From Thereva unica (taxonomy: Eukaryota; Arthropoda; Insecta; Diptera; Therevidae), in contig OX465283.1 of assembly GCA_949987705.1 (NCBI GenBank), positions 163,943,850 to 164,007,849 on the forward strand: 64,000 nt of DNA, written 5' to 3'. The position numbers and the translations under genes are program-made. This document shows positions 53,401 through 56,800 of the stretch, one piece after another (the first letter of the stretch is position 1; each line of letters starts with the position of its first letter). The notes beneath the pieces were generated by a model that did not search any database, had not been told where the DNA came from, and was given only the letters and a program-made list of their open reading frames with translations.

Positions 53401-55664
53401 TCCCCAACTATACAAAATTTTCCAATAGAGAAAAGTCAAAATTTCTATTGTGAATTATTTTTCACTCACTGAAATGCCCATAGATGGCCTTTGATTTGAT
53501 TGTGATGCACTGACAGTTTTCAGTTTTGAGAAAAATCCAATATTATAGGTTATGTTTTACTCAAATCAACAAATTTTTGTATTCCTTTTATGTTTTACTC
53601 CCAAATAATTAAAACTAGAAAAGGAACACATCTAATAACAATTATTTTTCGATGACCCAAAATTATAACAAAAAATATGGCCGTTTACACGATAATGACA
53701 ATTAATGACATACCAAAAAAAATGACAAATATGTCATTCGTGTAAATCTAGCATTAAATTTTTTTTTCTCCGTTTTATTTTTTAGCTGAGATGTGACACA
53801 TTGGCCATTCACACACGAAGAAGCATGCTTCTGCAGCCAAAAATTTTGCTGCTGCAAGTTCGCTGAAAAAACATGGAACAACAGCGATCGAAGCAGCTTT
53901 TCTGTTGCTTATGCGATGTTTATTTGTATATTTTGCCCTTTTGTAAATTAAGTAAAAAACAATCTTTTATTACCATTTTGTTTACAACAAGAATTCTCCA
54001 CTGTTTTAAAAATGTCACTATGTCAAAGCTTCAATTTCATTTATTTGGGCGAGTGCTTGTTTTCTCTACCGGCAGGCCAAAAGCAGAAATATACAAAAGT
54101 CTCCAACGAAATACGAAACTCTCCACTTATTCCATCTCCTTTCTTGCCCAAAAAATAAAGCTTTTGTTTTTGTCACTCTGGTAGGGACTTATTCAGCTTA
54201 TGGTACAATAATTCCAAGATAAGCTTATAGAGGAAAAGAACTTTCACGTGACGTCACTCAGATCTTAGCTCACAGCGGAAAAAAGCTTTCCCGTGACGTC
54301 ACTCAAGTCTTTTCTTAAGGACAAAGCGTAACAGCTTTTCAAGATGGAAACAGAGCTTTTCCTTATGTAAGCTCATGTAAGCTTGTATTATTACCATGAC
54401 ACTGCCAGGCTCAAAAGCTTTTCTGAAAGCTCACTGAAATGCATTTAAATTCGAAGAGAAAGCTTTAGTGTAAATATACATTTTTTATGTGTGCTAAAAG
54501 AAGCTTTTGTTCACACAAGTTGGAAAAGGAGCCATGAATGCACGAAACTTAAACTTTTCGATATCTAACGCTTCTCTTGTCAGAAAGAGCTTTTGCGTCT
54601 GGATGCAAACGTCCTCGTTAATAACAAACTTGATGATACAAATCTTTGATGATATCTTTGTATGATGATAGGAATCTTTCAAATTTTTGACAAGTTGTTT
54701 TATAATATGGTGCTGGCGAACCGACAGTTTCCAAAGCCAGCCGTAAGATGGCGCAAATTTTAATATTTTTGTATGGCTTAAAATTTATTATTAATAAAAA
54801 TCGTTTTATTTGCGAATCAGCTGAAACAGCCACGAATGAAACGATTTCGTTTTTGTAAAAATATAATATTATTTTTTCATGCATGTTCAGTATCTTTGTG
54901 CAGTCACAGCTTCTTTTATTTATTTTCAGTCTATTTTATTTAGGAGACACTGGAGCATTGGAACTTTCTCTCATCAAAGGCAAGCGAGCCGAAGCAGAAA
55001 TACAATTTCCTATCGAGGCCAAAGCGAATGCGAGTTGCATTCCAAGAATCATATGATTACACGAGTAATTACATTTTATATTATTTGATTAAACGATTAC
55101 AATTATCGAATTGGGATTAACGATCAAAATTATTTTTTAGGCAGTTCTCAACGAGAAGAGAGCTTCCAGTCAACTACTTCGTGGAAATACAACGATTCAA
55201 TGACCACAGGATCACAATACAGAAATATAACCTTCAGCCATGGCAACATTACAAAGGACCACCAGTTCAACAATTGTTTATCCGCCGCACAGAGCTTCCA
55301 ATCAACTGAAGTTTATAATCTGGATATGGATTGCAGTGATACGGTTGTAAAAATTGACGAAATTGATTTACCATCGAAGGATGCTAGCCTGAACGTTCTA
55401 TACACAAAGCAGGGTAATATACAAATACGGCTGTTACGTAAGCCACATCCAAGAAGGCAATGGATACTGAAAAGGATTACGTCTTATATTGCTGGTGCAT
55501 TGAAGTCACGACCCAGTCCAACACATATGGGCTTCTATACCCCACCGATTCATAATAGCCCATCGAGCATGTCATGTGACATTGAAAGGCGCAGCACTAG
55601 CAGCTTGCAGCAATTTCAAACTACCAGAAAACTTGATTCGGCTGTGTCCTTTTATCCAGGTTGA
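7604..55664 (+). CDS. CapaR: CAPA/pyrokinin-family neuropeptide receptor (class A GPCR), spliced gene
   Basis: Seen: three confident coding exons, 7604-8456, 24420-24637 and 54930-55064, plus a last exon starting at 55141 or 55170. The joined product has seven membrane segments and the class A landmarks: N76 in TM1, D104 in TM2, ERY at 156-158, W184 in TM4, P231 in TM5, CWAP at 294-297 and NPLLY at 341-345. C132 and C209 would form the extracellular disulfide. Family knowledge: insect PRXamide receptors bind CAPA/periviscerokinin or pyrokinin peptides at the plasma membrane and signal through Gq and calcium; CapaR acts chiefly in Malpighian tubules. The loop after TM2 (SKYPYVFGE), the ETSANATVLTITAF stretch in TM3 and the KHSFQLSTFIFF stretch in TM5 fit this family. 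The tail start SILFRRHWSIG resembles the tail of fly CapaR as I remember it. Inference: CapaR is preferred over the pyrokinin-1 receptor, but only a phylogeny would settle this. The gene spans at least 48 kb, mostly intron. Confidence 0.85.
9612..9953 (-). CDS. Unrecognised open frame, 113 codons, Cys-rich
   Basis: Uninterrupted minus-strand frame from an ATG at 9951-9953. It is rich in Cys and Leu (LGALNQATLLLCDNALERS, then ATDCGWCLKE). I do not recognise a family. It lies inside intron 1, antisense to the receptor gene, with no clear splice or polyadenylation context. It may be a transposon remnant or chance. Confidence 0.2.
   Translation of the reverse strand: MGLMMCFCELGALNQATLLLCDNALERSYSERMHRTLEVHTCFDELRAMDVRYLQFHERVICATDCGWCLKEILNKSANATHCNLQQADLYHIGLTDFLCLIYNIHSPLLHRV
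10165..10445 (+). repeat. AAGCTC-rich dispersed repeat
   Basis: Repeated CAAAAAAGCTC/AAAGCTCACC words at irregular spacing of roughly 15-25 bp (10255-10390), preceded by a GGCTATGGGCTCGG block. Similar Pro/Ser-coding-looking but noncoding CACCCAAGACTCC-type sequence recurs at 25860-26000 and 30830-30970. Open frames across it are short. Confidence 0.4.
10790..11330 (+). repeat. GCCGCCAT-type repeat array, about three units
   Basis: Units share the order CCGGCCGCCATATT, ATGACRTCACA, TATTCTACTTATCATRMCCTTT, ATTTGATACCCNTGTCGAGG, and GTGAAGAAAATRG. They recur near 10880, 11025, 11170 and 11290 with drift. The family is also at 32200, 33690-33920, 34330-34580 and 34850 (+ strand) and at 2110-2430 (minus). 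Confidence 0.6.
11445..11822. repeat. Possible TIR element with GTCAYAAGTCACAAG ends
   Basis: Left AGTCATAAGTCACAAG and right CTTGTGACTTGTGACTGT-type ends are inverted with mismatches, and CACAAG/CTTGTGA words recur inside. Boundaries are uncertain and there is no coding capacity. Confidence 0.35.
13859..14151. mobile_element. piggyBac-like MITE with TTAA target duplication
   Basis: TTAA at 13855-13858 and 14152-14155 flanks termini CCCTTAAGTGGAGACGTGC and GCACGTCTCCACTTGAGGG, which are inverted with one mismatch. The CCC start and TTAA duplication are diagnostic of the piggyBac superfamily. A sub-terminal GCGGTCTC-GAGACCGC inverted motif repeats on both sides. Length is 293 bp, with no transposase. 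Confidence 0.85.
14760..15215 (-). repeat. AAGCTT-rich element, minus-strand relative of 54190-54620
   Basis: CGAGGATGTATGCATCTAGA then CGCAAAAGCTTTCTG is the inverse of the end of the 54190-54620 block (CAGAAAGAGCTTTTGCGTCT then GGATGCAAACGTCCTCG). Many AAAGCTTT words follow. A C-homopolymer of ten lies near 14960. Related AAGCTTTT-rich stretches occur at 20395-20770 and 29570-29780. Confidence 0.45.
15268..15380 (-). repeat. 5S-rRNA-derived SINE-like repeat, copy 3
   Basis: Minus strand: starts CTGACCATAAAGTATGCC, then the shared leader, then GGTTCTCATTGGATTGCGAA and a 5S-like GTACTTAGTTGGGGGACC. It has the best-preserved 5' part, where GACCATA is also the start of the 5S region. The inserted leader makes it about 13 nt longer than genuine 5S over that interval. 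Confidence 0.65.
15540..17400 (-). pseudogene. R1-clade-like LINE relic: zinc knuckle, endonuclease, reverse transcriptase C-terminus
   Basis: Minus strand, from high to low coordinates. About 17380-17320 encodes HVARDCNKSPKCLLC, a CCHC-type gag knuckle end. 17310-16940 gives the endonuclease start (AAQDLLAEAALEEKIDV, then GIWSCGSRAMEDIV) in two frames with stops. 16690-15934 is a 251-codon frame containing APRYLGVMIDRSLNFK, MPNLGGPRPRRR and AAYRLSALHTCCAYRT, the thumb/C-terminal region of R1/LOA-type elements. 15813-15544 holds the terminal cysteine segment (SEHVFFSCSRF) and LKAVHRKLRLKEADRE. The catalytic palm domain is deleted between about 16690 and 16940. Dead by deletion, frameshifts and stops. 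Confidence 0.85.
17638..17657. repeat. CT dinucleotide microsatellite
   Basis: An uninterrupted CT run of about nine or ten units between AAGT and GAAGC. Confidence 0.8.
18174..19330. repeat. Near-perfect 1.16-kb palindrome (523-bp arms, 111-nt loop)
   Basis: Left arm 18174-18696 and right arm 18808-19330 are reverse complements of equal length. By eye I found only a few mismatches: one near 18273, and two close to the loop near 18683 and 18690. Outer arms are AT-rich. The inner 65 bp are very GC-rich and contain CCAGGCACCGCG twice in tandem. The loop 18697-18807 is unique sequence. TATT flanks both ends, a possible 4-bp target duplication. It could be a foldback transposon or a recent inverted duplication. 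It sits in intron 1, so the pre-mRNA would fold into long double-stranded RNA. Confidence 0.92.
20395..20770. repeat. AAGCTTTT-rich repeat block
   Basis: AAAAGCTTTT words at 20412, 20470, 20590 and 20750 with a GCTCCNNNNNCGCTTCCG-like interior, resembling the blocks at 14760-15215, 29570-29780 and 54190-54620. It contains the 5S-family leader fragment at 20635. The 143-codon open frame across it has no recognisable domain. Confidence 0.4.
20635..20697 (-). repeat. 5S-derived repeat leader fragment, copy 4
   Basis: This matches only the family leader. On the + strand it reads GGTCTACTGAATATGCTAAT then GACACCCTTCATGATCACCA, parallel to copies 1-3. The 5S-like body is absent. Confidence 0.5.
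21400..23090 (+). pseudogene. R1/Jockey-type LINE relic split by a MITE
   Basis: 21500-21640 encodes HSIFGITDVNERGERLLEFL and NNINIENRGYKPT, the late endonuclease domain (the classic W-G-x-x-x-x-N-x-R-G-E-x-L block). A TIR element interrupts at 21853-22255. 22400-22830 then resembles the endonuclease-RT linker and first RT block seen better at 51790-52130 (shared TGGAAG(A/C)A(A/G)CA(C/T)TGTGAGAGCC). 22870-23090 has a decayed cysteine motif and a 3' tail ending TTAAGCCAGCAAGATACTTT, which recurs at 34260-34330. Multiple stops; most of the RT is lost. Confidence 0.75.
21853..22255. mobile_element. TIR element with CCGAGTAAAAATAAAAAATGGCC ends, copy A
   Basis: Left end (from 21853: CCGAGTAAAAATAAAAAA, then GGCCTTACAACGGGCGAACA) and right end (to 22255: TGTAAGGCTATTTTTTATTT, then TTACTCGG) are inverted over about 45 bp with few mismatches. 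The element is 403 bp, noncoding, and lies inside a LINE relic. A shorter relative is at 37383-37608. Confidence 0.8.
23100..23670 (+). pseudogene. RTE/Jockey-type LINE 3' end
   Basis: Frame-shifted translation gives LYRTLILP, then LLYGSETWALFKSDVNKLQV and FQMQCLRQILGVSF (about 23150-23285), the conserved L-Y-G-x-E-T-W region after the RT domain. 23555-23640 gives WKRIVNRVRDPGAPT, then an AAGAAGAAAAAGAAGA tail. Several frameshifts, so it is dead. Confidence 0.75.
24420..24637 (+). CDS. CapaR: CapaR-like exon 2: TM6, third extracellular loop, TM7
   Basis: The acceptor is a T-rich tract ending in CCACAG at 24414-24419. The first two bases complete codon 285 (G+TT, Val), and 72 codons follow to AAG at 24637, giving residues 285-357. 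The sequence contains the TM6 motif FFICWAPFHAQR and the TM7 motif STCINPLLYNIMS, then the start of helix 8 (FREAFK). The donor GTATGT at 24638 is in phase 0. Joining this exon to exon 1 gives an uninterrupted TM5-loop-TM6 that fits the family, which confirms the junction. The distance to exon 1 is 15,963 nt. Confidence 0.93.
25850..26110 (+). repeat. Dispersed repeat with GACGTC core, copy 1
   Basis: TTTTGTCCCGGATAGACCTC, CCAAGCTCGAAACCAATGAC, GTCCCTGG and a CGCTATACTAT end match in order the copies at 26960-27060 and, inverted, at 31300-31400. The preceding CACCCAAGACTCCACCC region resembles 30840-30960. Confidence 0.5.
26497..26851. mobile_element. TIR element (TTA target, PIF/Harbinger-like) carrying a strong 3' splice site
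   Basis: TTA at 26494-26496 and 26852-26854 flanks GACCAGTTTCAAACG and CGTTTGAAACTGGCC, an inverted pair with one mismatch. The 355-bp interior has a 40-nt pyrimidine tract ending CTTCCAG at 26701. An open frame of about 67 codons follows (to about 26905, past the element end). There is no transposase. Confidence 0.75.
26960..27060 (+). repeat. Dispersed repeat with TGACGTCA core, copy 2
   Basis: CTTGTTCCGAATAAAGCTTA then CGCCCCAGCC, ACAACCTATGACGTCACTGG and GTAGCGACTTTACTATACTA. It is the inverse of 31306-31395. Confidence 0.6.
27215..27460 (+). pseudogene. Jockey-type LINE fragment with reverse-transcriptase box
   Basis: Translation gives NYFWFGASSKEVNL, then after a stop VKFKHHTILTGIPQGSILSP: the S-G-V-P-Q-G-S-I-L-S-P block (RT motif 4) and its usual upstream context. 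Reading frame lost afterwards. A short dead insertion. Confidence 0.75.
27985..28030 (+). repeat. GTAATAAAA tandem fragment
   Basis: AGAGGTAATAAAGGAGTAAT then AAAAGGGTAATAAAA: three units of the sequence making up the arms of the foldback-like element at 46863-47822. An isolated arm fragment. Confidence 0.6.
29741..29803 (+). repeat. 33-bp tandem duplication
   Basis: CAAAATATAAGCGCTTCGCT followed by CTGATGGCATCAA is repeated almost exactly once more, with CTGATGACATG at the end. It lies inside an AAGCTT/AGCGCTTC-rich block (29570-29930). Confidence 0.8.
30708..30800 (+). repeat. Dispersed repeat shared with 38691-38777
   Basis: TTTCCATGGGAGTCAAGTTG, GAGTTGAAATGACACTTCAA and CTATGCGTTTCCATTTCTGC occur in the same order at 38691-38777 with substitutions (GAGTCGAGTTG, GAAATGATACTACAA). 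Noncoding. Confidence 0.6.
31106..31218. mobile_element. Short TIR element with GTTCTACACGTTCAACT ends
   Basis: GTTCTACACGTTCAACTACAAC at 31111 and GTTGGAGTTGAACGTGTAGAAC ending near 31214 are inverted repeats with one mismatch. The interior is about 60 bp. The target duplication is unclear. Confidence 0.6.
31306..31395 (-). repeat. Dispersed repeat with TGACGT core, copy 3 (inverted)
   Basis: Reverse complement reads TTCTTGTCCCGAATAAAGCT, ACAACCGATTACGTCACTGG and TCGTAGCGACTTTGCTATAC, matching 26960-27060. Confidence 0.6.
34255..34335 (+). mobile_element. LINE 3'-tail fragment
   Basis: GGTACCCTATTATTAACC, AGTTAAGCCGGCAGAATGAC and TTATTAGGGC match the 3' tail at 23025-23085 (AGTACCCTATTAATAACCGC and TTAAGCCAGCAAGATACTTT). 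Upstream 34120-34250 may be part of the same insertion. Confidence 0.55.
34868..34879. repeat. C homopolymer
   Basis: A run of about 12 C inside a GCCGCCATGG-type repeat unit. Confidence 0.7.
36745..36845 (+). pseudogene. Possible mariner-type transposase HTH fragment
   Basis: Translation of about 36760-36840 includes APALGLTKTIVHEILKKDL, resembling the helix-turn-helix end of Tc1/mariner transposases (x-L-G-L-S-x-x-T-V-x-x-I-L-K-K). No catalytic domain was found nearby, and the match is short. Confidence 0.3.
37383..37608. mobile_element. TIR element related to 21853-22255, copy B
   Basis: Left CCAAGTAAAAATAATGCCCT then TACAACGGGCGAACATCGGC; right ATGTTCGCCCGTTGTGCGGT then CATTTTTTTTTTATG. 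Same termini as copy A, with a shorter interior of about 130 bp. The sequence just outside (AATCTAAGCTTAG then ATGTTACCCTTTATAC) also resembles 7340-7370. Confidence 0.65.
38270..38475 (+). repeat. Dispersed repeat shared with 10590-10740
   Basis: GCGACCATTTTGAATT, TTTTGACCACAAAT, ACTTTCATTG followed by AATCGAAACACAATT, and GCGAAATTT-like words occur in both blocks; TTTGCGCGGCCATTT is duplicated within this one. Confidence 0.5.
38691..38777 (+). repeat. Dispersed repeat shared with 30708-30800
   Basis: TTTCCATGGGAGTCGAGTTG, then GAAATGATACTACAACTCAG, then CTATGCATTTCCATTTTTGC. Confidence 0.6.
38992..39389. mobile_element. PIF/Harbinger-like MITE, TTA target duplication
   Basis: TTA at 38989-38991 and 39390-39392 flanks GGGGGCGTTCAAGTATTACG (then TAACGCA) and TGCGTTACGTATTACTTGAA (then CGCTCCC), inverted over 27 bp with two mismatches. 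Sub-terminal TGTAACGCGCCGTAACGTTT and TGTAACGCATCGTAACGTTT are direct copies next to C homopolymers of 10-17. 398 bp, noncoding. Confidence 0.88.
39390..39736 (-). mobile_element. TIR element related to 5851-6157, inverted
   Basis: Starts TTACTGTGTTTCTATG and ends CATGGAAACTCAGTAA. Read in reverse it contains CTTTCTGTTTACTCAACGAA and GAGTTTACCCTGAGTTTACT, as in the copy at 5851. It directly abuts the Harbinger-like element, whose TTA duplication is its first three bases. TGTGTCTGTTTCCAT left of that element suggests an interrupted or neighbouring copy. Confidence 0.65.
41885..42080 (+). pseudogene. Jockey-type LINE reverse-transcriptase fragment
   Basis: Translation of 41950-42065 gives VNHGSLKIILHDLKSKSYFN then FSDVPQGSILSPTFFPNFYK followed by a stop: RT motif 4 with its upstream strand. 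No flanking catalytic YADD block was found. Confidence 0.75.
42511..42813 (+). CDS. Unrecognised coding-like frame, 100 codons
   Basis: The frame reads acidic/hydrophobic sequence (LQFPVPEFSEVNDALAIDFE, then LGIDRTQHARLHRGPWVVYF), and the reading continues open upstream of the ATG. GC at third positions is higher than in the surroundings. I do not recognise the family. It lies in intron 2 in the sense direction, downstream of a LINE fragment, so a transposon gag or captured fragment is possible. Confidence 0.25.
   Translation: MGASTESNEIEALQFPVPEFSEVNDALAIDFELGIDRTQHARLHRGPWVVYFDRVSLLQAYVDLSRGKSTLSSLQIEKLNCSNLTNLTSLYRITYKYVCS
42815..42875 (+). repeat. hAT-like element fragment (GCGCCCGGTGCA motif)
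   Basis: CTTAATTTCTGAAATTGCGC, CCCCGTCCAATTGCGCCCGG and TGCAGGG match interior and end pieces of the element at 55990-56385. Confidence 0.5.
43549..43808 (+). repeat. ACCAG/ACCAA pentamer satellite
   Basis: About 260 bp of (GACCA)n-type repeats with variants ACCAA, ATCAG and AACAG. A longer unit (CAGATCAGAGACCAGACTAA) occurs twice (about 43645 and 43757), and CAGTAGTAATATAG occurs twice, so an internal segment of about 110 bp was duplicated. Confidence 0.85.
44912..45077. mobile_element. MITE with AAGCCTGAACCAAATATGACG ends
   Basis: Left AAGCCTGAACCAAATATGAC and right GTCATATTTGGTTCTGGCTT are inverted with one mismatch; pairing continues with changes for about 45 bp. The interior includes ATAAGTGTTCATATGG. 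166 bp, noncoding. A diverged relative lies at 1985-2112. Confidence 0.8.
46548..46632 (+). repeat. Tandem repeat of AAGGTATAAAGTGGATGTA
   Basis: Three copies of AAGGTATAAAGTGGATGTA separated by CACATCG and TTTGTGGACATCG. Confidence 0.85.
46637..46767 (+). repeat. Dispersed repeat shared with 52588-52718
   Basis: Both copies run CATATCCCTTTCGGT, a GACCAAAAT/GATTAAAGT word, GGCCTACCAGTCGCC or GGCCTAGCAGTCGCC, then CAGACA, AAAATACC and AAAAAGAGATAGACAAA. Direct orientation, about 5.95 kb apart. Confidence 0.7.
46863..47822. mobile_element. Foldback-like element with GTAATAAAA-repeat arms
   Basis: Ends TCTTACAAAATATGTTTTAT (left) and ATAAAACATATTTTGTAAGA (right) are perfect inverted repeats. 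Inside them lie arrays of about 10-bp units (GTAATAAAAAG, GTAATAAAAGG), on the + strand at 46891-46940, 47153-47215 and 47586-47660 and inverted at 47724-47812. Arms of tandem subrepeats in inverted orientation are the hallmark of Foldback (FB) transposons. The 960-bp unit has no long open frame. Stray arm pieces occur at 27985 and 53157. Confidence 0.75.
47925..48180 (+). mobile_element. Diverged copy of the hAT-like element at 55990
   Basis: TTTTGCGCCCGGTGCAGTAT, TTGCGCCCCCAT, ACAAACACTCTGTGCAGTTC, CTTTAATATATGA and AATTGCGCCCGCTGCAAATA occur in the same order as at 55990-56240. The terminal CAGGGGCGG motif is degraded to GCGCCACCCATGGG at the right end. Confidence 0.65.
48556..48631 (+). 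repeat. Tandem repeat of GAGCTCACCAGGATCAGACT
   Basis: Three copies of about 24-26 bp with variants (GGCTGATCTCATCAGGATC in the middle). Confidence 0.8.
49056..49121 (+). repeat. Short tandem duplication
   Basis: TTTTCTTCTATCAAATCATC followed by GC occurs twice, with GTAGTAATG between. Confidence 0.8.
51120..51370 (-). pseudogene. Non-LTR retrotransposon C-terminal cysteine domain
   Basis: Minus-strand translation gives RATLQSYCRNCEETKECETF, VYFLCKCLSPAKTIQCKLGS and YVLEDFKELFRHG. This is a decayed C-x2-C-x-n-H-x4-C finger (the His is lost) followed by the L-G-x-Y-F-x-E-D-L segment common at the end of Jockey/R1-type ORF2 proteins. An in-frame stop precedes it. Confidence 0.65.
51790..52510 (+). 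pseudogene. R1-like LINE reverse transcriptase relic
   Basis: 51820-51960 gives YNKELRCSKRIAWKKHCESL and PEATRLQKLLCKDSF (endonuclease-RT linker). 52020-52135 gives SPGGDGIFPA and NWGYIPA. 52140-52340 gives KKVVVAFIPKQGN, ALHHLARK, FLDVEVSFDNT (RT motif 3, F-L-D-[IV]-E-x-A-F-D-N-T) and DPHTIEWINAML. 52400-52470 gives GVLSPLLWLLVVDELLTKL. The order matches R1/LOA-type RT, with stops, indels and lost catalytic YADD. Related to 21400-23090. Confidence 0.85.
52588..52718 (+). repeat. Dispersed repeat shared with 46637-46767
   Basis: It matches the 46637 copy in order; it directly follows the LINE relic at 51790-52510. Confidence 0.7.
53157..53192 (+). repeat. GTAATAAAA tandem fragment
   Basis: AGAGGTAATAAAAAGGTAAT then AAGAAGGTAATAAAACA. 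Solo arm fragment of the foldback-like family. Confidence 0.6.
54185..54620 (+). repeat. AAGCTT-rich element just upstream of the tail exon
   Basis: Multiple AAGCTTTT words, two copies of CGTGACGTCACTCA (54247 and 54292), and an end GCTTTTGCGTCTGGATGCAA then ACGTCCTCGTTA that is inverted at 14760. Probably a decayed DNA element; boundaries uncertain. Confidence 0.5.
54930..55064 (+). CDS. CapaR: CapaR-like exon 3: proximal cytoplasmic tail
   Basis: The acceptor TTTATTTATTTTCAG ends at 54929. A phase-0 reading continues directly from FREAFK with SILFRRHWSIGTFS, then a basic Ser/Arg-rich stretch ending HMITR at 55064, before the donor GTAATT. The start of the tail (small residue, hydrophobic, LF, basic cluster, then S-x-G) matches the tail start I know for fly CapaR. 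It also supplies the piece missing after exon 2. The exon has 45 codons. A weaker phase-2 donor exists at 55034. The intron before it is 30,292 nt long, which is unusual next to the tiny following intron. Confidence 0.75.
55141..55664 (+). CDS. CapaR: CapaR-like last exon: distal tail, alternative acceptors
   Basis: Two acceptors are possible. ATTATTTTTTAG ends at 55140 and is the canonical one. Used with the phase-0 donor at 55064 it adds 20 codons and stops at 55201-55203, for a total of about 422 aa. CTTCCAG ends at 55169 and keeps frame with a reading frame of 164 codons to TGA at 55662-55664, for a total of about 566 aa. The long frame is rich in Ser, Thr, Pro and basic residues, as in GPCR phosphorylation tails, and its length is improbable by chance in this AT-rich sequence. 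Which form is used, or whether both are, cannot be decided from the sequence. NAG at 55144 is a further, phase-2, option. Confidence 0.6.
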
Positions 55665-55700
55665 AGGAGAGTGTTTTGATTGTGTTCGTCTAGAAAGGAC

Positions 55701-55706
55701 AATAAA
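55701..55706 (+). promoter_or_regulatory. Candidate polyadenylation signal of the receptor gene
   Basis: AATAAA lies 37 nt after the long-form stop codon, in an A-rich stretch. It is the first such hexamer after the coding region. Low complexity limits confidence, and later signals may be used. Confidence 0.35.
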
Positions 55707-55989
55707 AAAAAAACAAAAAAAGGAAAAAAAGTGTCTGGACATGCCGCAAGTATACTGGATTTACAAAAAAAATTAAAAACGAACAAAAAAAATCAACTTC
55801 CACAAAGGACTAAAAAAACACAATTGGCTAACTGTCCTTTCAAAAACGCTTAGGGTGAGTACCTTCTGTTTACATGACGTCACTTATTTTATCTTTATCA
55901 GATCCTCAACCTAGAAAGAGTCAATTGCTTGCCCACCCTTTTTTTATGCTACCATACCATCACAACGTGATTATTTGTTGGTAGGTGAC

Positions 55990-56385
55990 CAGGGCCGGGC
56001 GTTTGACTTTTTTGCGCCCGGTGCAGTATGCCATATTGCGCCCCCATAATTCCTGTTCTTTTTTTTTTGATCACAGTAAAGAACAATGGAAAAAGGCACA
56101 AACACTCTTTGGAGTTCCTTTAATATATATGAGAATGACAGCACGGGAAATCTTTTTCACCTTTTTTCTGAAATCGCATTCCGTCCAATTGCGCCCGGTG
56201 CAAATACACATTCGCCGCCCCTGTGCCTTTGTCCAATCAGGATTTGCTTCACGATCTTGCTTTTGTGCTGAGTTTGCTTACGCTTTAACTTCACAAAACG
56301 TCTTAAATTTTTTTTAAAAATCTTAATTTCTGAAATTGTGCCCGGTGCAAGTGCACCTTTTGCACCTATTAAAGCGCCGCCCCTG
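55990..56385. mobile_element. Non-autonomous hAT-like element with 8-bp target duplication
   Basis: Starts CAGGGCCGGGCG and ends GCGCCGCCCCTG (inverse CAGGGGCGGCGC), typical hAT termini. It is flanked by TAGGTGAC (55982-55989) and TAGGTAAC (56386-56393), an 8-bp duplication with one change. The interior repeats GCGCCCGGTGCA three times and contains a second internal right end at 56207-56219 (CGCCGCCCCTG), so one copy may be nested in or fused to another. It lies 325 bp beyond the long-form stop codon of the receptor gene and could fall within its 3' UTR. Confidence 0.85.
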
Positions 56386-56439
56386 TAGGTAACATTGCGA
56401 AAGTGGTTTTTGCACAACCAACTCACTCCTCCTGGTAAT

Positions 56440-56800
56440 TTCATGATCATGATCTTCTCTTTCTCTCCTATTAGATGCAGCTCCTTCCAATCCCCCCAGT
56501 TTCGGTCTATTTCTTTTAGAGACTTTAAGAGCATCCATTTAGAGCTACTTGGTAATGAATGCATTGCGGCTTCGTGGGACAACGTCCTGACTTCGAATAC
56601 TGTGGATGAAATACTTCAAAATTTTTATGAGGTTATAGCTGCTCTCTTTGAGCAATTTTTCCCATTGTACAAGAATCTTTCACCGAACCAGCGTTTCTTC
56701 ATTGTGGAGTACCTCAAGGCTCTATCCTGGGCCCCTTGCTTTTCAGCCTTTATAAAAACGACCTTACTTGTTCCAAATTGTTCGGATGTGGAATGAACTA
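56440..56800 (+). pseudogene. Jockey-type LINE relic: endonuclease-RT linker fused to RT box
   Basis: 56555-56680 gives SWDNVLTSNTVDEILQNFYE followed by ALFEQFFPLY, the linker after the endonuclease in Jockey elements (W-x(n)-D-x(n)-F-E-x-F-V-P). 56700-56760, in another frame, gives SGVPQGSILGPLLFSLYKND then L (RT motif 4). The usual several hundred codons between are missing, so an internal deletion joined them. Downstream 56800-57350 has no clear domain. Confidence 0.8.

Larger units (their letters stand above)
24638..54929 (+). other. Intron 2 of the receptor gene (between TM7 and tail exons)
   Basis: GTATGT...TTTCAG, phase 0, 30,292 nt. It is filled with TIR elements, LINE fragments and dispersed repeats listed separately. 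No second gene was recognised. Stretches in which I see nothing definite: 24740-25730, 28040-29550, 29930-30700, 32260-33680, 34930-36600, 37620-38260, 39740-41870, 43000-43540, 45300-46540, 48640-50980 and 53200-54180. Some contain short homopolymer or microsatellite tracts. Confidence 0.85.
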
